Shown: in pieces, positions 8,995 to 17,045 of the stretch
How positions within the stretch are numbered: the stretch's first letter is position 1
How the letters are laid out: each line of letters opens with the position of its first letter
Source: Rhodoferax koreense
Lineage (GTDB): Bacteria; Pseudomonadota; Gammaproteobacteria; Burkholderiales; Burkholderiaceae_C
Length of the DNA stretch: 64,000 nt
Assembly (NCBI RefSeq): GCF_001955695.1
Contig: NZ_CP019236.1
Location: 5,270,001 to 5,334,000 of the forward strand
Direction: 5' to 3'
Notes under the pieces: model-generated
Database searches by the model: none
What the model was told of the DNA's origin: nothing
Seen by the model: the letters and a program-made list of their open reading frames with translations, nothing else
Made by a program: the position numbers and the translations under genes

Positions 8995-9375
8995 ATGCCC
9001 GTCACACCCTCCCGCCCTCGCCAGCCCGGACGTTTCGTCCGGCTGGCCGAGACCGACCGTCCCACCCTGTCGATGTCGATCGATGGCGAACCGGCGACCG
9101 CGCTGGCCGGCGACACGCTGCTCGTCGCCCTGCTGAGCCACGGCCGCCGCGTGCGCGACAGCGAATTCGGCGACGGCCCGCGCGCGGGCTTCTGCCTGAT
9201 GGGCGCCTGCCAGGATTGCTGGGTGTGGACGCCCGCGGGCGAACGCCTGCGCGCCTGCAGCACACCTGCCGAGGCTGGCATGGCGGTGTTGACCCGTCCG
9301 CCACCGCAGTACTGGCCCTCCACACCCGATCTGCAGCAATCGCTGGCACGCCACGCCGGGGAGCTAAACCGTTGA
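8995..9375 (+). CDS. 2Fe-2S-binding small subunit of amine/imino-acid dehydrogenase (LhpF/HcnA/SoxA-gamma type)
   Basis: A 126-residue protein with the ferredoxin-like layout of the gamma subunit in three-part FAD dehydrogenases. A beta-grasp start (SIDGEPATALAGDTLLVALL) is followed by GFCLMGACQDCWVW with clustered cysteines and a last Cys in RACSTP. The start at 8995 is 17 bp after the Lrp stop. Its TGA overlaps the TTG start of the large flavoprotein subunit, so the two are translationally coupled. Known relatives deliver electrons from D-hydroxyproline, opines or glycine; the substrate here is open. Confidence 0.82.
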   Translation: MPVTPSRPRQPGRFVRLAETDRPTLSMSIDGEPATALAGDTLLVALLSHGRRVRDSEFGDGPRAGFCLMGACQDCWVWTPAGERLRACSTPAEAGMAVLTRPPPQYWPSTPDLQQSLARHAGELNR

Positions 9376-10781
9376 ACGCCACCGCTTCCCATCCGCCGGC
9401 CCCTCGTATCGTGGTCGTCGGCACCGGCCCGGCCGGCGTGCGTGCCGCGCAGGCCCTGGTCGAGGCCGGCCTGCGGCCCATCGTGGTCGACGAAGGCCGG
9501 CGCGATGGCGGCCAGATCTACCGGCGCCAGCCCGAAGGCTTCAAGCGCTCCTACACCAAGCTCTACGGCACGGAAGCCGACAAGGCCCAGGCCCTGCACC
9601 GCGACTTCGACGCGTTGCGCCCCCACATCGACTACCGCGGCGACACCCTGGCGTGGAACCTCAGCGAAGGGACGCTGCACCTCGTCCATGGGGGCCAGGC
9701 ACAGACCCAGCCGTTCGACGCGCTGCTGGTGTGCGCGGGCGCCACCGACCGGCTGATGCCGGTGGATGGCTGGCACCGCGCCGGCTGCTACAGCCTGGGC
9801 GCTTCGCAGATCGCCTTGAAGGCCCAGGCCTGTGCCATTGGCCAGCGCGTGGTCTTCATGGGCAGCGGCCCATTGCTGTACCTGGTCGCCTCGCAATACC
9901 TGCAGGCGGGCGCCCAGGTGGCAGCGGTGCTCGACACCGCGCCCGCGGCCAAGTCCTGGGGCGCCGTCACCGGCCTGCTGGCCCGGCCCAGGCTGGCGCT
10001 GCGCGGGCTCGGCCTGATCCGCGGGCTGCGCCATGCGGGCGTACCGGTGCTGCAAGGTGTGCAGCCGCTGCTCATCGAAGGCGACGACCGCCTCGGTGTG
10101 CAAGCGGTGCAGGTGCGCGACACACAGGGCCGTACCCAGCGCTTCGAATGTGATGCGGTCGGCCTCGGCTGGCACCTGCGCGCCGAGACCCAGCTCGCCG
10201 ACCTCGCACGTTGCGAATTCGTTTTCGAGCCCGTGAGCCGCCAGTGGCTGCCGCGCATCGATGCCGATGGCCGCAGCAGCACGCCGGGCGTGTACCTCGC
10301 GGGCGACGGCGTGCGCATCCTCGGTGCCGACGGCGCCGAGGCCGCCGGCCGCCTGGCCGCGCTGGCCGCATTGCGGGATCTCGGTCACACCCCGGGCCGT
10401 ACCCTCTACGAGAAGGAATCGGCCACGCTGCACCGTACGCTGGCGCAGATGGACCGTTTCCGGCTGGGCCTGGCCCGCGCCTTTCCCTGGCCGCACAAGC
10501 AGGCTGCGGCCGTATCCGACGAAACGGTGGTCTGCCGCTGCGAAGCCGTCACGGCCGGCGAACTACGCCGCTCGGTGAACGAACTCGGCAGCCAGGAAGT
10601 CAACCGCGCCAAGGCTTTCAGCCGCGTCGGCATGGGCCGTTGCCAGGGCCGCTTCTGCGGCCATGCCGCAGCGGAAATCGTGGCGCATGCCTGCGCCGTT
10701 CCGGTGGAACAGGTGGGACGGCTGCGCTCGCAGGCACCGGTGAAGCCGCTGGTCATGAATACGATGGAGGCCGGGCAATGA
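9372..10781 (+). CDS. FAD/NAD(P)-binding large subunit of amine/imino-acid dehydrogenase (LhpE/OoxA/HcnB type)
   Basis: A 469-residue flavoprotein. Residues about 13-22 are IVVVGTGPAG, followed by VVDEGRRDGGQIYRRQP, the signature of the alpha subunit of opine oxidase, HcnB and LhpE. A second nucleotide-binding stretch (RVVFMGSGPLLYLVAS) lies near residue 160. The C-terminal about 80 residues form a BFD-like 2Fe-2S domain with CRC and C-x4-C (GRCQGRFCG). The start is taken as TTG at 9372, overlapping the preceding TGA, because the conserved domain begins just after it and the in-frame ATG further up lies deep in the previous gene. It overlaps the next gene by ATGA. Confidence 0.85.
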   Translation: MNATASHPPAPRIVVVGTGPAGVRAAQALVEAGLRPIVVDEGRRDGGQIYRRQPEGFKRSYTKLYGTEADKAQALHRDFDALRPHIDYRGDTLAWNLSEGTLHLVHGGQAQTQPFDALLVCAGATDRLMPVDGWHRAGCYSLGASQIALKAQACAIGQRVVFMGSGPLLYLVASQYLQAGAQVAAVLDTAPAAKSWGAVTGLLARPRLALRGLGLIRGLRHAGVPVLQGVQPLLIEGDDRLGVQAVQVRDTQGRTQRFECDAVGLGWHLRAETQLADLARCEFVFEPVSRQWLPRIDADGRSSTPGVYLAGDGVRILGADGAEAAGRLAALAALRDLGHTPGRTLYEKESATLHRTLAQMDRFRLGLARAFPWPHKQAAAVSDETVVCRCEAVTAGELRRSVNELGSQEVNRAKAFSRVGMGRCQGRFCGHAAAEIVAHACAVPVEQVGRLRSQAPVKPLVMNTMEAGQ

Positions 10782-11935
10782 GCGCCACAACCTACGACAC
10801 CGATGTGCTGGTGCTGGGCGGTGGCCTGATGGGCACCACCACGGCCTTCTTCCTGCGCCAGCATGGCAAGTCGGTCACGCTGCTCGAACGCGAGCTGGTG
10901 GGCCGCCAGGCCAGCGGCACCAACTTCGGCAACGTGCGGCGGCAGGGCCGTGAACTGCACCAGATGCCGCTGGCCAACCGCGCGCGCGCCGTCTGGGGCC
11001 GCGTGAAGTCGCTGCTCGGTGAAGACGCCGAGTTCGTGCCCTATGGCCACCTGCGCGTCTGCTACACCGAGAAGCAGGCCGCGGTGCTTGAAAAACACGC
11101 GCACGACGTGAAGCCGCTGGGCCTGGACCTGCAGCTCTTCACCGCCGAGCAGCTGCGCCAGCGCTGGGGCATCTTCGCGCCCGGCGTGGTGGCGGGCTCG
11201 TACTCGCCGCGGGACGGCCACGCCAACCCGCGCCTGGCCGGCCCGGCCTTCGCCCGCGCGGCGCAGCGCGCCGGCGCCAACATCGTCGAACATGCCGAGG
11301 TGATGCAGGTCGAGCACGACGGTGCGGGCTTCACCGCCCACACCGCCGACGGCCGGCGCTTCCGTGCGCCGCAGATGCTGGTGGCCTGCGGCGCCTGGTC
11401 GAACCGCATGGCCGAGCAGTTCGGCGAGCGCGTGCCCATGGACGCGCGCGGCCCGCAGATGGGCGTGACGGAGCCGCTGCCCTATGCGCTCGGGCCATCG
11501 ATCGGCCTGTCGTCCCCCATCGAGACCGAAGGCCTTTACTTCCGCCAGATCTCACGCGGCAACATTGTCTTCGGCGGCGGGCTCAAGGGCCCCGCGCATA
11601 CCGATGTGATCCGCGCCTACGTGAAGCCCGACAACGTGCTGCGCCAACTGCACGAACTGCGCCGCTTCGTGCCGGCCTTCGCGAACGTGCAGTTGATCCG
11701 CGTGTGGAGCGGCATCGAGGGTTACACCGCCGACTGGCAGCCCGTGATCGGCCCGAGCGCCAAGGTGCCGGGCCTGCACTATGCCTTCGGCTTCAACGGC
11801 GAAGGCTTCGCCATCAGCCCGGGGGTGGGCGAAACGATGGCCGAGCTGATGGCCACGGGCAGCACATCGATCCCGCTCGCGCCCTATGGCATCGGGCGGT
11901 TCGCGGCACGGCAGGATGCGCAGAAGGCCGCATGA
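10778..11935 (+). CDS. FAD-dependent catalytic subunit of amine/imino-acid dehydrogenase (DAO family, LhpB/OoxB/HcnC type)
   Basis: A 385-residue DAO-fold flavoprotein. The N-terminal Rossmann motif is VLVLGGGLMGTTTA, followed by the ribose-binding LLERELVG and SGTNFGNVRRQGRE. The C-terminal FAD contact is FGFNGEGFAISPGVG. It starts inside the stop of the large subunit (ATGA). The order of Fe-S subunit, FAD/BFD subunit and DAO subunit is that of LhpFEB and similar membrane-linked dehydrogenases. No signal peptide is visible, so it acts in the cytoplasm or at the inner face of the membrane. Confidence 0.87.
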   Translation: MSATTYDTDVLVLGGGLMGTTTAFFLRQHGKSVTLLERELVGRQASGTNFGNVRRQGRELHQMPLANRARAVWGRVKSLLGEDAEFVPYGHLRVCYTEKQAAVLEKHAHDVKPLGLDLQLFTAEQLRQRWGIFAPGVVAGSYSPRDGHANPRLAGPAFARAAQRAGANIVEHAEVMQVEHDGAGFTAHTADGRRFRAPQMLVACGAWSNRMAEQFGERVPMDARGPQMGVTEPLPYALGPSIGLSSPIETEGLYFRQISRGNIVFGGGLKGPAHTDVIRAYVKPDNVLRQLHELRRFVPAFANVQLIRVWSGIEGYTADWQPVIGPSAKVPGLHYAFGFNGEGFAISPGVGETMAELMATGSTSIPLAPYGIGRFAARQDAQKAA

Positions 11936-12018
11936 GGGCGTCGCGCGGCCGCCATGGCGCGAAGCGTCAATGCCGCAGAGCGTTCATGGGCCCTATGGCA
12001 GGCTGAATCCTGCGGGGA

Positions 12019-12519
12019 TCACCCCCACCTTTTCTGCGTCGCGATGATGCCCAGCGGATACTCGCGCCGGTCCAGCGGCTGGCGCAGGACGATCCGGCTG
12101 GCGAAGCGCTCGATGCCGATGTCGTCTTCCAGCATCTTTTCCATCAGCGCCTGAAAATAGCCGACGCCGGGCGCCACGATCTTCAGCAGGTAGTCGTAGC
12201 CACCGCTGACGTTGTAGCACTCGACGATCTCCTTGTACTTGCTGGCGCCCTGCTCGAACTTGCGGAAATCATGTGGCCGGTGGCTGCTGATGGTGACCTC
12301 CGAGAAAACGATCACGTGCTCCCCCAGCTTTTCCAGGGCAATGTCCGCGCCGTAGCCCCGGATCAACCCGAGCTCCTGCAGCCGCTTGGTACGCAGCAGG
12401 CACGGGCTGGGGCTGAGGCCCACCGACTCGGCCAGGTCGACGTTCGAGCATCGTCCGTCGCGCTGGAGATGCACGAGTATCTTGAAATCGAACCGGTCCA
12501 GCGAAACTGTTGATCTCAT
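12019..12519 (-). CDS. Lrp/AsnC-family transcriptional regulator
   Basis: A 166-residue regulator. The winged helix-turn-helix spans about residues 8-62 (DFKILVHLQRDGRCSNVDLA, then VGLSPSPCLLRTKRL), followed by a ligand-binding RAM domain with NVSGGYDYLLK. It is the last gene of the minus-strand series HAD, kinase, phospho-lyase, Lrp, starting 23 bp after the phospho-lyase stop, so it probably regulates that operon. It converges on the plus-strand amine dehydrogenase operon, which carries its paralogue (8483-8977). The 83-bp gap between them shows no terminator hairpin that I can support. Confidence 0.9.
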   Translation of the reverse strand: MRSTVSLDRFDFKILVHLQRDGRCSNVDLAESVGLSPSPCLLRTKRLQELGLIRGYGADIALEKLGEHVIVFSEVTISSHRPHDFRKFEQGASKYKEIVECYNVSGGYDYLLKIVAPGVGYFQALMEKMLEDDIGIERFASRIVLRQPLDRREYPLGIIATQKRWG

Positions 12520-12542
12520 GGCGCGATCGTACCGCCGGGCGC

Positions 12543-13901
12543 TCAGGTCGCTCCCGGCGACTTGCGCTGCACCTCGGAGAGCGATGCGTCGAGGGCCTCG
12601 ATGACCATGCCGGCCTGCTCCGCGGACAACACCAGCGGCGGCCGGATCTTCAGCACGTTGTGTCCCTGGGCGCAGGCGCTGAGCAGCACGCCCTTGTCGC
12701 GCATGCGGTTGACCACCTGGCTGGTGAGGCTGCGGTCCGGCGCCCGCGTCCTTCGGTCCGACACGAGTTCGACGCCGACGAAGAGTCCCGCCCCGCGCAC
12801 GTCACCAATGCCCTCATGCTTCGCGGCGAGCCCGGCAATGCCGTCGAGCAGCAGCTTGCCGACCTTGGCGGCGTGCGGCACCAGCCCCTCCCGCTCGATG
12901 GTCTCCAGCACCGCCAGGGCCGCCGCGCACGAAACGGTATTGCCGGCGAAGGTGTTGAAGTAGCGGGAGTATTTGCCGAAGTCCGCCAGGGCATCGGCTG
13001 TCGCAAGCAGGCCGGCAATGGGCTGGCCATTGCCCATCGGCTTGCCGATGGTGACGATGTCGGGAACGAGGCCGTGGCGCTGGAAGCCCCACAGATGCTC
13101 GCCGGTGCGGCCGAAGCCGGGCTGCACCTCGTCGGCGATGAACAGGCCGCCAGCACGCTTGATGGCCTCGACCGCGCCCTTGAGGAAGCCCACGGGCCCG
13201 GGCAGGATGCCGTCGCTGGTGAAGAGCGAATCAACGATCAGGGCTGCCGGCTTGATGCCGTGCCGCTGCAGGTCGGCGATGGCCGCCTCGACGTCGCGCG
13301 TGAAGCGCTCGCCCAGGTCGGCGCCTTCGGCATGGTACAGGCGCGGTGCCGGCACCAGGCGCACGTGCGGGCCGAGGTCGACGGTCACGCCCAGCGACGG
13401 CGAGAACTGCGACACGGCGTCGGTGATGCCGTGGTAGGCCGTGTCGGTGACGATGATGCCCGTGCCGCCCGTGCGCACCTTGGCAATGCGGTACGCCAGA
13501 TCGTTGGCCTCGCTGCCGGTGCAGGTCAGCATCAGGTGGGCCAGCTCGGTGTCGGGCACGCTGGCGAGCAGCCGCTCGGCCAGCTCCAGGATGGTGTCGT
13601 GCAGATAGCGTGTGTTGGTCGCCAGCGTCTGCACCTGGCGGCAGATCGCCTCGGTGACCGCGGGATGGCAGTGGCCGAGCGAGGTGACGTTGTTGTAGGC
13701 GTCAAGGTAGCGGCGGCCTTGCGGGTCCATCAGCCAGGCACCTTCGCCGCGCACGATATGCAGCGGATGCTCGTACATCAGCCGGTACGCCGGGCCGAGC
13801 AGGGCATTGCGCCGTTCGATCATCGCCTCGGTGGCAGGCCCGACATTGGCGCGGCCGGGGATGTAGGCGTTGACCATGTTGAAGTCGGCGGTGGTTTTCA
13901 T
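12543..13901 (-). CDS. Class III PLP enzyme, AGXT2L-like amino-alcohol phosphate phospho-lyase or aminotransferase
   Basis: A 452-residue fold-type I enzyme. Several segments resemble the AGXT2L1/AGXT2L2 phospho-lyases (ethanolamine-phosphate and 5-phosphohydroxylysine) more than ordinary transaminases: YNNVTSLGHCHP, TNTRYLHD, GSEANDLAYR, FIADEVQPGFGRTG and the Schiff-base Lys287 in GKPMGNGQP. The start codon overlaps the stop of the APH-type kinase gene (ATGA), giving tight coupling. A kinase that phosphorylates an amino alcohol followed by a lyase that removes phosphate and ammonia would make an aldehyde. That reading is inference; a normal aminotransferase is the alternative. Confidence 0.8.
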   Translation of the reverse strand: MKTTADFNMVNAYIPGRANVGPATEAMIERRNALLGPAYRLMYEHPLHIVRGEGAWLMDPQGRRYLDAYNNVTSLGHCHPAVTEAICRQVQTLATNTRYLHDTILELAERLLASVPDTELAHLMLTCTGSEANDLAYRIAKVRTGGTGIIVTDTAYHGITDAVSQFSPSLGVTVDLGPHVRLVPAPRLYHAEGADLGERFTRDVEAAIADLQRHGIKPAALIVDSLFTSDGILPGPVGFLKGAVEAIKRAGGLFIADEVQPGFGRTGEHLWGFQRHGLVPDIVTIGKPMGNGQPIAGLLATADALADFGKYSRYFNTFAGNTVSCAAALAVLETIEREGLVPHAAKVGKLLLDGIAGLAAKHEGIGDVRGAGLFVGVELVSDRRTRAPDRSLTSQVVNRMRDKGVLLSACAQGHNVLKIRPPLVLSAEQAGMVIEALDASLSEVQRKSPGAT

Positions 13902-15001
13902 GAGGAGGCTCCGTTTTGCGTTGGGTTCAGTAAGCGGTCGCGTGCTTCGTGACGCGAGATGTCCGCCATCTGCGACAGCGCCTCCCAGCCCGCGGGGTTG
14001 TGGCGCATGATGTAGGCGCGGTTTTCGGGGTAGCGCAGAGCGCGCCACTCCGAGATCAGCACGGTGACGAGGTGGCGCGTCGCCATCAGGTCGGCGACGA
14101 TCTCCTTCTCCGGCTCGGTCAGTGGCAGGACGGCCTGGTAGGCGCCGACGAATTGCGCCGCGGCTTCGAACGGGTCCGCATTGCCGGTCATGTGAAAGGC
14201 GGCCGCCGTCGCCACCTCGCCGACCAGTGGCGCATGCAGCATGTCGCCGAAGTCGATGATGCCGGTGATGCGCGCCTGGTCGTCCGGCGCGACCAACACG
14301 TTGTAGAGGTGGTAGTCGTTGTGGATCACCTGCGCCCTCAACGAGGCGAGGCGGGGCAGCACATGCTCGGTGAAACGCGCCATGAACGATTCGGCCAGTG
14401 CACGGCGGGGGCCTTCGACCAGGCTGTGGAGCTGGGCAGTGAGCCGGTGGGCCGCCGACACGTTCCACAGCAGGTCGTGCTTGGCCGCGGGATGCGTGAA
14501 GCCTTGCAGCGCAAGGTTCAGTCCGGCCAGCCCCTTGCCCATGGCCAGACGCTGCGCATTGGTCCGCGGTGTCTCCCGGATCTGGATGCCATCCAGGTAG
14601 GTGAGCATGCGCACGGTGGTCCGGCTGCCATCGGCCAACGCCACGACGTCACGCGTGCGGCCGTCCAGCGTTCGCACGACGCGGGGCACGGGCTGGCCGG
14701 GCGATGCGCGGGCGATGTGCTCCAGCGCGGCAATCTGGAAATCGACCAGCGAAACCGGCTCGGAGGGGTTGCTGATCTTGAACACGTAGCGCGTGCCGTC
14801 CACGCATTCCACGGCGCAGTTCTGGTCGCGCTCGCCGGCCAGCGGCTTCACGCTGCCGTCGATGCCGTACAGGCGCGCCACCAGCGCCCGCACCTCGGCT
14901 GCCGTCAGCTCGGGCGCCGCGGTGCTCAGCGCCGCAGCCTCGGTCGGACGCCCTTCGGGCATCGCCCCCTGCGCCCAGGGGTGGGGATCCGGGCCGTGCA
15001 T
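13898..15001 (-). CDS. APH-family phosphotransferase (hydroxylysine kinase-like)
   Basis: A 367-residue kinase of the aminoglycoside phosphotransferase/choline kinase fold. The nucleotide-binding lobe occupies about residues 30-150 (YVFKISNP supplies the Lys). The catalytic loop is VIHNDYHLYNVLV, with Asp and Asn in the expected HxD-x4-N spacing, and the metal-binding DFG equivalent is IIDFGD. It resembles the AGPHD1/HYKK group that phosphorylates hydroxylysine. Its start overlaps the upstream HAD stop (TGATG) and its stop overlaps the next start (ATGA), so HAD, kinase and lyase are translated as a unit. An antibiotic-resistance role is unlikely in this setting. Confidence 0.82.
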   Translation of the reverse strand: MHGPDPHPWAQGAMPEGRPTEAAALSTAAPELTAAEVRALVARLYGIDGSVKPLAGERDQNCAVECVDGTRYVFKISNPSEPVSLVDFQIAALEHIARASPGQPVPRVVRTLDGRTRDVVALADGSRTTVRMLTYLDGIQIRETPRTNAQRLAMGKGLAGLNLALQGFTHPAAKHDLLWNVSAAHRLTAQLHSLVEGPRRALAESFMARFTEHVLPRLASLRAQVIHNDYHLYNVLVAPDDQARITGIIDFGDMLHAPLVGEVATAAAFHMTGNADPFEAAAQFVGAYQAVLPLTEPEKEIVADLMATRHLVTVLISEWRALRYPENRAYIMRHNPAGWEALSQMADISRHEARDRLLNPTQNGASS

Positions 15002-15666
15002 CAGAGTCCGAGCAATGCGGGAAGTTGGCGGACGTCGGTCAGGCGGCTCACGCCGTATTCAATCGACGTGGGCTCATGGCCACGGTCGATGAAGGCCTTG
15101 GCCATGAAGCCAAGGTCGGACGCCGTCATCAGGTCGTAGCGGAAGCTCGACGAGACGTGCATCATCTGACCGGGCCCGCAGCCGAGCTGGTCGAACATGT
15201 ATTCGAAGGCCTGCATGCGCGGCTTGTAGGCGCGCGCTGCCTCGGCGGTGTAGACCGCGTGGAAAGGGGCCTTCAAGTGCGCCACGCTGTGCGGGATGAG
15301 GTCCACCATCGAATTCGACAGGATCACCAGCGGCACGTGCGGCGCGATGGCCTCCAGCACCTCGACCACGTTCGGATGCGGCTGCCAGGTCGGCACCGCT
15401 TCATACAGGGCCAGCGCATCCGAGGCCAGGCATTCGACGCCATGCGCCTTGCAGGCGCGCCGGATGGCGTTCTCCACGACGTCGAAAAATGGCTTCCAGT
15501 CACCGAGCACCTCGTCGAGCCGATAGGCCCGGAAACTGTCCAGGAACGCCGGCATCCGGTCGGCCGGCACGCGGTCGTTGAACAGTACTTTTGCCGTCGG
15601 ACCCATCTCGAAGTTGATGAGGGTGCCGTAGCAATCGAAGCTGATGAATTTGGGCTTGAATATCAT
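15001..15666 (-). CDS. HAD-superfamily hydrolase, haloacid dehalogenase type II-like
   Basis: A 221-residue HAD protein starting MIFKPKFISFDCYGTL. The nucleophile Asp is near residue 10, VILSN gives motif II, YKP motif III and HVSSSFRYD motif IV, with the same Asn-to-Ser change as the paralogue at 345-1010. The two have the same length and very similar sequence throughout. It is the first gene of the kinase/phospho-lyase/Lrp operon. A phosphatase acting on a phosphorylated intermediate is an attractive guess, but dehalogenase-like or other phosphatase activity cannot be excluded. Confidence 0.85.
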   Translation of the reverse strand: MIFKPKFISFDCYGTLINFEMGPTAKVLFNDRVPADRMPAFLDSFRAYRLDEVLGDWKPFFDVVENAIRRACKAHGVECLASDALALYEAVPTWQPHPNVVEVLEAIAPHVPLVILSNSMVDLIPHSVAHLKAPFHAVYTAEAARAYKPRMQAFEYMFDQLGCGPGQMMHVSSSFRYDLMTASDLGFMAKAFIDRGHEPTSIEYGVSRLTDVRQLPALLGL

Positions 15667-15701
15667 GGTGGGCTCGCTGCGTTGAGATGGAAACAAGTCT
15701 A

Positions 15702-15711
15702 GGGTTAACCC
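15702..15711. promoter_or_regulatory. Perfect palindrome GGGTTAACCC ahead of the HAD/kinase/lyase operon
   Basis: A 10-bp perfect palindrome sits about 35 bp upstream of the operon's first ATG (15666), within a 176-bp gap. A regulator binding here could control the operon, and the operon's own Lrp is one candidate. No clear promoter hexamers were identified. Evidence is symmetry and position only. Confidence 0.25.
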
Positions 15712-15842
15712 CTTTGCAGGAGATGCCATATCGCAGCGCAACCAAGCAGTTTCTTTGTCAATCCCGGGGAGCCCTGGCATTTCCGGCGGCGGCGTCCGCG
15801 GGTGCTGAACGCCCTTGGCGGCCGACCCGGTGAAGCGGTGAA

Positions 15843-17045
15843 TCAGGCCGGAGAAGCCCGCTGCGCGAGTGCGCGTTCGGCCACCTCGCAGAACCAGCGC
15901 ACGCCCAGCGGCAGCGCGTCGTCGTTGAAGTCGTAGCAGGGATGGTGCAGCGCGCGCTCGCCATCGGGTCCGGTATCCGCGCGGCCCTGGCCGAGCCAGA
16001 GGTACGCGCCGGGGTTGCGCTGCAGCATGAAGGCGAAGTCTTCCGAGGTGAAGGCCGCACGCGGCGCCACGGTTGCCTGCAGGCCGATGGCATTGGCCGC
16101 CTCGAGCGCGAGCAATGCCTCGGCCGGGGTATTGATGGTCGCGGGGTAATAACGCAGGTAGTTCAGCTCGGCCTGCACGCCGCTGGCCAGGGCCACGCCC
16201 TCGACGCAGGCGCGCAGCGCGGCCTCGATGCGGTCCTGTGTGGCAGGGTCGAAGCTGCGCACGGTGCCGGTGATCGACACCTCGGCCGGCAGCACGTTGT
16301 GGCTGTGGCCACCCTCGATGCGCGTGACCGACAACACCGCCGACTCGCCGGGGTCGATGCGGCGCGAGACGATGGTGTTGAGCTGGGTGACCAACTGGCT
16401 CGCGGCGAGGATGGCGTCCGGCGTGTGCTGCGGCTGCGCGGCATGGCCGCCACGGCCGCGCAGCACGATGTCGAAGCGGTCGGCCGCGGCCATGATCGGC
16501 CCGGGCCGCGTCTGGGCCTGGACCAGCGGCAGGTCGGGCCAGTTGTGCAGCGCGTAGACGCTGTCGCAGGGGAAGCGTTCGAACAGGCCGTTTTCGATCA
16601 TCGCCCGCGCGCCGCCCTTGCCCTCCTCGGCCGGCTGGAAGATGAAGTGCACCGTGCCGTCGAAGCCCTTCGCGCGGGCCGTACGGCTCAGTTGGCGCGC
16701 CGCGCCGATCAGCATGCTGGTATGGCCGTCATGGCCGCAGCCATGGTGCACGCCGGGCGTGCGGCTCGCGTAGGCGGTACAGCCCAGCTCGACCATCGGC
16801 AGCGCATCCATGTCGGCGCGCAGGCCCACGCTACGCGCCCCATCGCCGCAGCGCAGCGAGCCGACCACGCCGGTGCCGCCCAGGCCTTCGTGCACCTCCA
16901 GGCCGAGGAGCCGCAGGCTTTGCGCCACGATGCCGGCCGTGCGGCGCTCCGCGAAGGCCAGCTCGGGATGGGCATGCAGGTCGCGGCGCAGGGCCACGAG
17001 TTCGGGCAGCAGGTCGGCCACCGGCGCCGCGATGTCCGCGAGCAT
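15843..17045 (-). CDS. M20 family amidohydrolase (hippurate hydrolase/N-acyl-amino acid hydrolase type)
   Basis: A 400-residue M20D metallopeptidase. Metal ligands are visible in HPELAF, CGHDGHTSM (Asp-Gly-His) and QPAEEGKGG (the Glu-Glu pair), the dimerisation-domain His in GRGGHAAQP and the last ligand in FTSEDFAFML. Such enzymes remove acyl groups from amino acids, indole-3-acetyl conjugates or hippurate. Its ATG overlaps the stop of the HAD gene upstream (TGATG), so the two are coupled. A role in releasing an N-acylated amino acid for the nearby catabolic genes is plausible but unproven. Confidence 0.88.
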   Translation of the reverse strand: MLADIAAPVADLLPELVALRRDLHAHPELAFAERRTAGIVAQSLRLLGLEVHEGLGGTGVVGSLRCGDGARSVGLRADMDALPMVELGCTAYASRTPGVHHGCGHDGHTSMLIGAARQLSRTARAKGFDGTVHFIFQPAEEGKGGARAMIENGLFERFPCDSVYALHNWPDLPLVQAQTRPGPIMAAADRFDIVLRGRGGHAAQPQHTPDAILAASQLVTQLNTIVSRRIDPGESAVLSVTRIEGGHSHNVLPAEVSITGTVRSFDPATQDRIEAALRACVEGVALASGVQAELNYLRYYPATINTPAEALLALEAANAIGLQATVAPRAAFTSEDFAFMLQRNPGAYLWLGQGRADTGPDGERALHHPCYDFNDDALPLGVRWFCEVAERALAQRASPA

